Shown piece by piece: positions 46,255-56,108 of a stretch of DNA of 64,000 nt (its first letter is position 1; each line of letters begins with the position of its first letter). This DNA is from Caenorhabditis elegans (Eukaryota > Nematoda > Chromadorea > Rhabditida > Rhabditidae). The position numbers and the translations under genes are program-made. Location: NCBI RefSeq assembly GCF_000002985.6, contig NC_003279.8, positions 62,001 through 126,000 of the forward strand, given 5' to 3'. The notes under the pieces were generated by a model that saw only the letters and a list, made by a program, of their open reading frames with translations, made no database searches and was not told where the DNA came from.

Positions 46255-46440
46255 ATTTGTAGTCCGCAACGCACGCACGCAAGCATACACCAGAACAACT
46301 AAGAGAGACGGGAGGAGAGATGGAGAATTTGAAAGAGACGGCGAGGCGACGAGAGAGCCGGAGGATTGAGGAAGGACAAACACACAGATGTGGGGTCTTG
46401 CAGCGCTTTCTCTGCGTCTCTTTTTTCGACATTTTTCAAT
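46255..46440 (-). promoter_or_regulatory. Putative promoter of the modular gene
   Basis: Just upstream of the ATG at 46161 lies a purine-rich GAGA-like block (agagagacgggaggagagat ... gacggcgaggcgacgagaga) followed by CTGCGTCTC at 46412-46420. That motif is one I know as over-represented in C. elegans promoters. The stretch is more GC-rich than its neighbourhood. The transcription start is not determined. Confidence 0.5.
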
Positions 46441-47264
46441 GGGAAATTTTTTTTTGGAGTTTTTCTTTTTTTTTATCGGAAAACTTCAAAAAATTCAAAT
46501 GGAAACGCTGTACGGACAATGCATAGAATAACACGCAAAAATGCACATTTTTAGGCCTTAGGTTACTGTAGTGGTCTCGGCGCGAAAATGCGGATTTTCA
46601 TTTTGAATTCAAAATAAAAAAACTGGACGTGATTTGGTACAAGCGTTTAGTGAAAATGTTTCACAAAATAGGAGATCAATTAGATATATTTATTTATTCA
46701 TGGAAAATGACTATTTGGAAAAAAATTGCGAAATAAATAAAACTCGATTAAAAACAATGTGCATATGTCTTCGTTGCTTTCTTGGCGAGGGTTTCTCGGT
46801 ATCGAGTTCTACAAGAGACACACATTACGAATAACCAAAATAGTTTAGGTAATATACACATTGGGTGGGGGTGGGCCAGAATAATATTGAATAAGGGTGA
46901 AGAAAAAATATTCAAAATACGTCGCTGAAGTTGGCATACAATCTTGAGTCGGATAAATGGTAAGAAAGCAGCACCACTCAACTCAGATCACAATCTTCTG
47001 AAGAAAAAGGGACGAATGTATAGGTTCGGAGGGGGGGGAGGGGGAAGGGGTGGGGATGGAGGCAATTACAAATAAATCTGAAAGAAAGTTACAAATACTA
47101 CACACCAAAACGGTGAAGACTTGCAAACGCAGTGCTTGCAAGAATTCGATAAAACTCGCGGATGTTAAGAGCGAATCATTTGGATTTCGGGGGCAGTAAA
47201 TTAAATGGACAAGGCATTTCGAAAAATACACACGTTAGACTGAAAAAAAAAAACACGATGTGAT

Positions 47265-48044
<780 letters not shown>

Positions 48045-48056
48045 CTTTACTGCTGA

Positions 48057-49037
48057 GCTGTAAAATGATAAAGCTTGTTTGAAAGTTGTGTATATATTGG
48101 GACGATTGTAAAAAAGAAAAAGGGCATTGGTCACATGATTCATCAGCCGGGCGCAATGTTTTGTTGTAAAATCGATATTAAAAGAACGAGACACTGTTTT
48201 ATCGGCGGAGAATATTTTTATGTTCTGTTCCCGACACAAACGCGGAGTCAGGAACCGGTTGTCTATCTCGACGGGGATTGAAAAAATATAAGTGAACTTG
48301 ATTTAAGAATGATTCAAAGTATATGGAGTTGGGAGTTTTATATTGAATTTTATCAATATATGAGGGTGGTTAGTCAGAAGAAAAATGTGAAAATGTATAT
48401 AGAAGTGTGTTATGAAAGAGTATTTGAGGCTTATCATACCCGAAAAAGGGAAGGTGAGCGGCCGAACTTTGTTTGTCGACACGATTTCGAAATAGTTGAA
48501 CAGGATATTTTTAACAAGGGAAAGCTTTCTCTGGGTGTTCTTTTTTGATAATTTCAGCTAAAAATTGAAAAAAATAATTAGTTTTATGGCTGTGAACATC
48601 CAGAATAAGCTTTTCCGAACGCGAAATGCGTGTGAAACCCATAAAATCGAACGTAAAACAGGTCAGGCGCACCGGCGCAGCCACGTCGGTCTGAGGGTAC
48701 GCGACGCTAGCCGCAGCGCAAGCCTCCTCGGGTCTCGGCACGACAACTACCGTACCCCTTTCGCAGCGGCGCAACGGAATCTCAATTTTACATTTTTTTC
48801 TTTTTGGCCTAACGAATTTTTCCGTTTTTTCAGAGCATTTTTCATTGATTTTCTTAAATTTTCATCAGAATAAATTTTAGAACTAATTTCCCGTAATTCT
48901 GATACGCGTTTTTTATAGTTTTCGTGAAGAAAATGCTGAACATTCGAAAAATACTGAAATAATTTAGTTTTGAAAACTTGCTCCTCTGTTTCAATATCTT
49001 ATAATTTTCTTTTCTGATTAATATTTTGATTTTCCAG
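48057..49037. promoter_or_regulatory. Divergent promoter region of rab-11.1 and rpl-7 with GC-rich core
   Basis: About 1 kb separates the two housekeeping genes. Within it 48655-48780 is strikingly GC/CpG-rich (caggcgcaccggcgcagcc, acgcgacgctagccgcagcg) in otherwise AT-rich DNA, followed by a long pyrimidine-rich run toward rpl-7 (about 48788-48850). A TTTTCCAG acceptor at 49031-49037, 18 bases before the rpl-7 ATG, marks a likely spliced-leader site. I see no other gene in the interval. Confidence 0.6.
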
Positions 49038-49054
49038 GTAATCAATCGCCTATA

Positions 49055-50227
49055 ATGGCTCCAACGTAAGTTTTCTTTATAAATTTATATTAGATTGAAA
49101 TTTACTTTTAGGCCTGACTTTCAAATACTTCAATTTTGATATTAATTCTTGGTTTTTCAGAAAGAAAGTGCCACAGGTTCCAGAAACTGTGCTCAAGCGC
49201 AGAAAGCAGAGAGCCGATGCCCGCACCAAGGCTGCTCAACACAAGGTGACCGTCGCCGCTGTAAGTTTATTTAACTGTCAGAAAACAGAAAATGCTCTTC
49301 AAAAGCACTGGTTTTAGGATCCACTATTATCCAAGCCAGCCGTCAAAACTGAGCTATAAGAATTATCTTGTTTTTGGGTGAGGTGTATTCAATTCAGAAT
49401 GCGTCTCAATAACACGATGACAATTCGAAATTTTAAAGTTTAAATTTTCTTTTAGGTGTTTGAAAATTAATTTGAACTAATCCTGCATTAAAAATAAAAT
49501 TTTTTACAGAAGAACAAGGAGAAGAAGACCCAATACTTCAAGCGTGCTGAGAAATACGTCCAGGAGTACAGAAACGCCCAAAAGGAAGGACTCAGACTCA
49601 AGCGCGAGGCTGAGGCCAAGGGAGACTTCTACGTTCCAGCTGAGCACAAGGTCGCCTTCGTCGTCAGAATTCGCGGTATCAACCAGCTTCATCCAAAGCC
49701 AAGAAAGGTGAAATTGTGTTAATGAGTTTTTTAATAACCATTCTTTGTTTTCAGGCTCTCCAGATCCTCCGTCTTCGTCAGATCAACAACGGAGTGTTCG
49801 TCAAGCTGAACAAGGCTACTCTTCCACTTCTCCGTATCATCGAGCCATACGTAGCTTGGGGTTATCCAAACAACAAGACCATCCACGATCTCCTCTACAA
49901 GCGCGGATACGCCAAGGTTGACGGAAACCGTGTCCCAATCACCGACAACACCATCGTCGAGCAGAGCCTCGGTAATTTGAAAACTTATGCTTTTTAATTC
50001 TTATTTAATTGTTTTCAGGAAAGTTCAACATCATCTGTCTTGAGGATTTGGCCCACGAGATCGCCACCGTCGGACCACACTTCAAGGAGGCCACCAACTT
50101 CTTGTGGCCCTTCAAGCTCAACAACCCAACTGGAGGATGGACCAAGAAGACCAACCACTTCGTTGAAGGAGGAGACTTCGGAAACAGAGAAGATCAAATC
50201 AACAACCTTCTCCGAAAAATGGTCTAA
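49055..50227 (+). CDS. rpl-7: 60S ribosomal protein uL30 (RPL7)
   Basis: Exons 49055-49065, 49161-49260, 49510-49707, 49755-49971 and 50019-50227 give 244 residues, against 248 in human RPL7. It is a component of the large cytosolic ribosomal subunit. The sequence shows the basic N-terminal tail ([20 protein letters not shown]), the uL30 core ([20 protein letters not shown], then [20 protein letters not shown]) and the conserved C-terminal part ([33 protein letters not shown]). Codons are strongly biased to C-ending forms and introns are short, as expected for a highly expressed worm gene. The 249-nt second intron is longer than the others and contains a possible stop-containing cassette exon at 49318-49377. 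Another gene begins 137 bp downstream on the same strand. Confidence 0.97.
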
Positions 50228-50364
50228 CTTGTTTGTTGTTCATACCTTCCTTCCGGATAAATCGTTATTGTTTGACGTTGTTTAATTATGTGCATAAATA
50301 ATCATGAAACGTGATCGTCTTGGCTCGACTCATCTCGCATTTCATGAAGCGTCTCATCATTCAG
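50228..50364 (+). promoter_or_regulatory. Short intercistronic region with acceptor directly before the next ATG (operon signature)
   Basis: Only 137 bp separate the rpl-7 stop from a CATTCAG acceptor whose next three bases are the ATG of the GST-fold gene. A CATAAATAA polyadenylation-like signal lies at about 50292. This is the usual arrangement for SL2 trans-splicing inside a C. elegans operon. Confidence 0.7.
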
Positions 50365-51661
50365 ATGAATCGTAAAACCGCTTTGCTGACTACTCTCCCG
50401 AGAACAGTCACTGTTCCCTACTATGCTCCATCCTGTTTATTTCTAGAAACTTTTCTTCGGAGCAAGCTAATTCCCTATGAAGTGAGAGCATTTAGGTTAA
50501 TAAACATAGTCCAGATTTAAATCCAGACAACGCAATGTTCTCTCTACAATGTACTCCCTCGTGAGCACCTATACCCATTGATTGATGTCGATGGGTATTT
50601 CTTCAAAAATTTGATGGAAGGACTTGATTATCTGCTCGCCAAATATGGAAAAGTTGGCTTAAAACTAGAATTTTAGAAAAAGCTTAAATATTCTTCCAGT
50701 CTCTGGACTCGGGCCTGACTCCAAAAGAGCGAGCACAGGCTCTCGCATTGAGCGCTTTGCTCGACGAGCTTACTTGGATGCTCGCCTACTCGCGAGGCCA
50801 AGATTTCACGTGGCTCCGCGATGATCGTAAGATTATCGAAGACTTCGGGCTTGTTCAGCTCTATTTTTGGAGGAATTGGATTGTACCGCAGATGCAGAAA
50901 CGGGTAGATTATTGATATTTTATGGAAAAATCGATAAAATATTGATTTTTTACTGAAAAAATTGATCAAAAATCGATTTTTTTTTCCTCGGAAAATCTGT
51001 AAATTAGTAGTTTTTTGTTGAAACAATCGATAAAATTCTGGTTTTTCAGAAGCAAAATCGATATATTAGGCCAAAATCACCAAAAATTATCAATTTTCCT
51101 ATAAAATTTACCATTTTTGGCTAGATTATCGATTTTTAAGGCAAGAAAGTCGATATTTCACAATTTTTTATTGATTTTTTTGGCTTTCCAGCGCGCAAAC
51201 TGTGCCAAGATCTAAATTTTCCGAAATTTTCATTTCAGACACGCCGCCGAGTGCGAGGCTACGGAATATCCGGAAAATCGGCGAGAAAGGAGGTCGCCTG
51301 CCGAACTGAAGCAATGTTGGAGGCATTGGCCTCACTTTTGGCCTCGAATAAATACTTTTTCGATGTCAATGAACCGTCTTGGGTAGGTGGCAGCCAAAAA
51401 ACTCGGCCAAAACTCGGCCTTTCAGCTCGACTGCAAGGCGTTCGCCGTGCTGGCTCAATTCAAATATACACCACTGCAGAACGAGGCCCGCGTAAAACAA
51501 TTCATGAAGGACCGAACTCCAAATTTGGTGGGTGGCCTTGAGTTTTCTAGGCCACGAGATTTGAAAAATTCTATAATTAGGGCATGTGGTTTCAGATGAC
51601 ATTTGTGACGCGCATGAAAGAGGAATTCTGGTCGGATTGGTGCACCACGTCGGAGGATTGA
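50365..51661 (+). CDS. Failed-axon-connections/CDR-type metaxin-like GST-fold protein
   Basis: Exons 50365-50481, 50527-50652, 50700-50903, 51239-51382, 51426-51527 and 51596-51661 are all phase 0 and give 252 residues. The order fits the FAXC/CDR family: a thioredoxin-like N-terminal half (LPRTVTVPYYAPSCLFLETF, YPLIDVDGYFFKNLMEGLDY) and an all-helical GST-C half (ALSALLDELTWMLAYSRGQD, CKAFAVLAQFKYTPL, TFVTRMKEEFWSDW). Members are linked to axon development in flies and to cadmium response in worms; a biochemical activity is not established. The start was chosen because a splice acceptor abuts this ATG. Lying 137 bp after rpl-7, it is probably its operon partner. An intron at 51528-51595 carries a ggtggcc ... 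aggccacg repeat fragment. Confidence 0.85.
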
Positions 51662-52105
51662 ATTTCGTGGAAAATGCTAATTTGTTTAATGTAATATGAT
51701 TTTGCTTCGTAGATTTTAACCTATGCTCGAATAAAATTTATATTCTAATTTTAAAAAAATTTCAAAACAAAAAATTTCTTACGTGACAATTAAAGGGTAT
51801 TACAATATGGGCATAAAAAATGTATTCCCTAATTTTCGAACTTGTTCAGTCTTGGTTGCCCAGGTAATTTTTTTGCAGTTCTTGTTTGGGACTCGGAGCG
51901 ATTTTGCGCAGATGCATCATATTTGACGCGCAGAGTTTTAATTGAGGTTTGAGCTTGAATTGAGTTTGAATTGAATTTTAATTAAATAAAGCGAATTCTA
52001 GAATAAAATGATGTGTTTATTGCGAAATAGATCGTGAACCTACAAAACAACAGACTTTACGCGCAAATTTCCGAAATTTTCCAGAAAAACCAGTCAGAAT
52101 TTCAA

Positions 52106-52681
52106 ATGATACTTGTTCCTCTTCTATTTCTTCTCCCAATTTTGTTGTGCGGTGGGAAAAAGAAAAAAGCGAACAAAAATGTGAAAGAGGCGTCGAAAGT
52201 GAACTCACTGGTTCCACCGTCGACCTCTACGGACCCGCTGAAGACTAAAGAGAAGGAGATGAAAAAAGAAGAAGCTCCGGGAGCACCAGACGCCCCGACT
52301 AAGCCGAAAAGTCCTCCGAAACCAGTGGTCCAGGACACGAAACTTGCTGAAGTGCTGCCTGAAAGTGAGAAGGAAGACGAAATGAAGAATGGTATTCAGT
52401 TGCCGAATCCGCCGAAAAATTTGGTGGGTCTCACGGCGATTTGAGTGTTTTATCGATTTTCTATGAAATAATTGATTTTTTCTAAAATTATTGAGATCTA
52501 GATTTGCGAGTTTTCTGAATTTTCTAATATATCGATTTTTCAGAAATGCGAAAGTGAAATTGCTCCAAAGGAAAAGCCGGCGGCTGACGAAAAGAAGGAC
52601 GAGAAAAAAGATGAAAGCAAGAAGGATAAGAAGGAAGAGAAAAAGGAGGAGAAAAAAAAGGAAAATGACGAAATTATGTGA
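52106..52681 (+). CDS. Small secreted or membrane-anchored lysine/glutamate-rich protein
   Basis: Exons 52106-52423 and 52544-52681 give 151 residues. The first ~15 residues (MILVPLLFLLPILLCGG) form a clear hydrophobic signal or anchor, followed at once by KKKK. The rest is low-complexity: Pro/Ser/Lys in the middle (KPKSPPKPVV) and an almost pure Lys/Glu/Asp C-terminus (EKKDESKKDKKEEKKEEKKK). No domain is recognised. A TTTTCCAG acceptor at 52077-52084 precedes the ATG by 22 bases. It lies 445 bp downstream of the GST-fold gene on the same strand, so it could be a third operon member or have its own promoter. Confidence 0.75.
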
Positions 52682-53084
52682 AAAATTCGATAAATTGGTT
52701 CTTGAAGATTATTGATTTTTCATTGTCGATTTTTCAGAATTCCTCGAAATTTATTTGCGCGTCATATATGGTGCATTGAGTCCATAGAGACTTCAAAGTT
52801 CACGCGCAAATGCAGACATTTTTGCACGCGCTGCGGTGAAATTCCTCTTGGCGAATTCAAATATTTTTTCCCGCCTTTTTTGAAAATTTTCGAGGCGTTG
52901 GTCGAGCTGAATACACGTGAAGTTTAGACTGAATGTCAAATCACAAATACATCACATTTGACGCGCAAAAAATTCGTTTTGAAAATTTGCGCGTCAAATA
53001 GGGTGCATTGAGTACGCGGAGCCAATACATCACACTTGCTTTTCGTGGAAAATGGAGCGAAATTTGATTTTTTGATTTAAATAT

Positions 53085-53412
53085 TACGGGAACAGAAAAT
53101 TCTGAGAATGCGTATTGTGCAACATAATTGACGCGCAAAATATCTCGTAGCGAAAACTACAGTAATTCTTTAAATGACTACAGTAGCGCTTGTGTCGATT
53201 TACGGGCTTGATTTTTTTTCCATTTTCTTCAGTTTTTCTGACATTATTGTGTTTTATTTTAATATTTTTACCGATTAATAAATGATTTCCGTAAATCGAC
53301 ACAAACGCTACAGTAGTCATTTAAAGAATTACTGTAGTTTTCGCTGCGAGATATTTTGCGCGTCAAATATGTTGTGCAATACGCATTCTCAGAATTTTGT
53401 GGCCACGTAATA
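53085..53412. repeat. Palindromic MITE-like family, copy 6 (best preserved)
   Basis: Left arm from tattacgggaacagaaaatt / ctgagaatgcgtattgtgca to tgtcgatttacgggcttga. The right arm is its inverse, ending gcaatacgcattctcagaat and ttgtggccacgtaata. It lies between the Lys-rich gene and the collagen. Confidence 0.9.
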
Positions 53413-53738
53413 TTTGCGTTAAATAAAAATCAAAAAATTAAAAAAAAAAAAACATTTCAGAAATTTTCAAAAATTTTTTGAAAAATTGACGCACAAAGTC
53501 TCCTGTTTCCCTTTTCCCCAAAGTTTTAAACTAATAAAACTTTTTTAATTGTCGAATCCGACCAGTTATTTAATACGAGACAAAACGGAAACAAAGATTC
53601 CAATTTCCGATTACGGTCAGCTCAACACTTTCGCTCAAGGAATTCTCTACGCTTAGATTTTGATCTTAATGGAAAACTGGTAGAACTTGGTATAAAACTA
53701 TCCAAAAAACTGGCAGAAAGAGTAGTCTTTCCGAAGAA

Positions 53739-55401
53739 ATGAAGTCCCTAATCGAGGAAGATGACTTGGAAGTCGGCAGATTCCGCCGCAACGCGTTTTC
53801 CGCCGTCGCCCTCTCCACCTCCTGTATTCTGGCGATTGTGGTGTTAACACCAATTGCCTATCAGGCAATTCAGAGAATTCACTCAAATTTGCTTAACGAT
53901 GCCCATTTTTGTCAGGTAATTTTTTTAAAAAATTTAGAAATTTTGATTTGGAAATATTCAAATAAAAAAAAAGTTTTTCGAAATTTATTTTCAATCGTTT
54001 GAGATTTTGACATACATTCCAAAAATTCCTACTCTTCGCAATTTTTTAGTCAACTCAAACTCAAAACCTTAAAAAAAAACCGCAAACCTGTCATGGCGCA
54101 TCGATGTTATCCCTACGCTAAATGTTCTGTTTTCGAAGGTTACTTTTTTCCAATTTTTATCACCAAGGAAAATGTATACACAAAAATATATAGAATTTGA
54201 CGTGCAAATTGGCAAAAAACTAAACTTGCGCGTAAAATCACTGCATTGCCTCTGCGGACTCAACACACCAGATTTGAAATTTCAGGAACTTATCGATTTT
54301 TGTAAAATTTTGCAGCATGGCGCATCGATTAAATATTAAAAAAAAATTGAAAATTATCGATTTTTTTGAACACGAACAATTTGTGGAAAATATGAAATAA
54401 AAAAAAACATGGTGCATCGAAAAACTTACAGGCTCGAAACCGTGACCTCTGGACAGAAACAATGAAGATGGCTCGGAGCCGCGGCCGGGACGAGGAGCTC
54501 GTGGCCCGAACCAAGCGAGCGGTTAAAGGCACATGGCTCTTCGGACAGTATATTCCAGACCGATCAAGCAGAAATCGACGACAGCAATACGCCGAGGCCG
54601 CTGGCGGAGGCGGTGGAGCACCACATGCCGAGTGTAGACGGGGTCCACCGGGACCACCGGGTGATGGTAGGTTTTTAGATTTGCGAGGCAATTGTGGTGT
54701 ATTGGTTTAATTTTACAGACGGGGTCGACGGAACGGACGGAAAAGACGGTGCACCTGGAACCGATGGAAAAGACGGTCAGGTACCACAAGGACCAGCCGA
54801 CGGAGGTTATCAAGAGGGACCATCTGATGCAGTTGAAGCATGCACACGTGAATGCCCACCAGGACCGCCTGGACCAACTGGAGCGCCCGGAGACAAAGGA
54901 TCTCGAGGCTACCCTGGAGAATCTGGAGAGCCAGGCACCCCGGGAAGCGCCGGACCGAAAGGAAATGCTGGACCGTAAGTGGAACTAAAGAATCGATAGT
55001 TTTCGGTAAAAAATCAATCATTTTAGGAAAAAAATCGATAATTTTCATTTTCATTTTTCTCCATTAAATTATGTTAACTTTCTAGAGCTGGACCACCAGG
55101 ACCACCCGGATATCCAGGACGTCCTGGAGAAACCGGAGATCACGGAAAGACGATCGCCGGAGAGGCGCCACCTGGACCACCAGGACGACAAGGAGAAATG
55201 GGTCCACAAGGACCACCGGGACCACCAGGGCCACGTGGAAAGGACGGAGCCGGTGGAGAGAAGGGTGCTCCGGGAGATCAAGGTAATCCGGGACCATATG
55301 GAAAACCTGGGCAACCGGGAGCTCCAGGACCCGATGGCTCTGCTGGTGAGAAGGGAGGATGCGATCATTGCCCACCGCCAAGAACTCCACCTGGTTATTA
55401 A
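53739..55401 (+). CDS. col-45: Cuticle collagen
   Basis: Exons 53739-53915, 54432-54666, 54719-54974 and 55086-55401 join in phase to 327 residues. The N-terminus has the nematode cuticle-collagen plan: a cytosolic stretch, a membrane/signal segment ([20 protein letters not shown]), a region ending at a dibasic RTKR-type processing site, then two main Gly-X-Y blocks. The short first block ([19 protein letters not shown]) is bounded by cysteines ([15 protein letters not shown]), and the long block ends with [10 protein letters not shown]. Such collagens are secreted by the hypodermis and cross-linked into the cuticle. The symbol is from memory of the region; the family call does not depend on it. 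The first intron (516 nt) contains several ggcgcatcgat / gtgcatcga words of the repeat that dominates the right end of the window. Confidence 0.92.
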
Positions 55402-56108
55402 AGATTCTTCGATTGATATTTTATTTTATTTTCATGACGTTATTCATTTTGTCATTCGGTTTTCTTTTGTTGCAATATGATAATAAATCAGATTCTCTTG
55501 CCAGTAGTTCCAAGTGCCCCAACATATTTTTGAGTCCTTTATGTAGATCCCTCTCCTCGAAAGCTGGATGATTTAATAAATCTTTCAGAAAAATCGAAAA
55601 TTTTAGAAAAAAAAACATCAAAATTTTTGACAAACTGCATAATCAGTCAATATTCTAAAAAAAAATACGATCGCACAAAAATAAACAACGACGCAACGAC
55701 ACTCCGCGGTTACTAAGCTCCGCCCACGATTTCATTTGCACTGCGTTGAGTCGGCCGTATTGTTATTCAAACATGAATGAATATACTGGTGAAGTTTAAA
55801 AAATTGGGTGTTTAGTTTTGAAGAAAATAATTTTTTTGGAATTTTGAATAAAGCACAATTGGCAGCTGAAACTGGACTTTCAGACAAATTTTGAACGGTG
55901 GTTGTTGATGCTTTGAGTTTATATTGTTATTCAAACATGTATGAACTTGTAAAGTGCTTGTAAAACTTGTAAGTTGCTTGTTCGCTCATTCTGAAATAAA
56001 ATTTAAATTAAATAAAAGTTCACGTGATACAAAAAAGCCAACTTATTGATTGAAATCGATAAAATCGATAAGAAATTCATTCATTTAATAGTTTTTAACA
56101 AACAACAA
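55402..56108. other. Collagen to spe-8 interval
   Basis: On the minus strand, about 55580-55424 has an open stretch (LLNHPAFEERDLHKGLKNML, then GHLELLARESDLL) that reads like protein and overlaps the collagen 3' end, but I could not connect it to a start exon. CG-richer DNA at 55685-55760 follows (ccgcggttactaagctccgc). A near-duplicate phrase (gtattgttattcaaacatg-atgaa) occurs at 55758 and 55922. Confidence 0.5.

Noticed and set aside
50304..50364. Alternative upstream starts for the GST-fold gene (50304 and 50344)
   Set aside because: The frame from 50304 hits a stop after 21 codons, and the ATG at 50344 lies before the splice acceptor that abuts the ATG at 50365.
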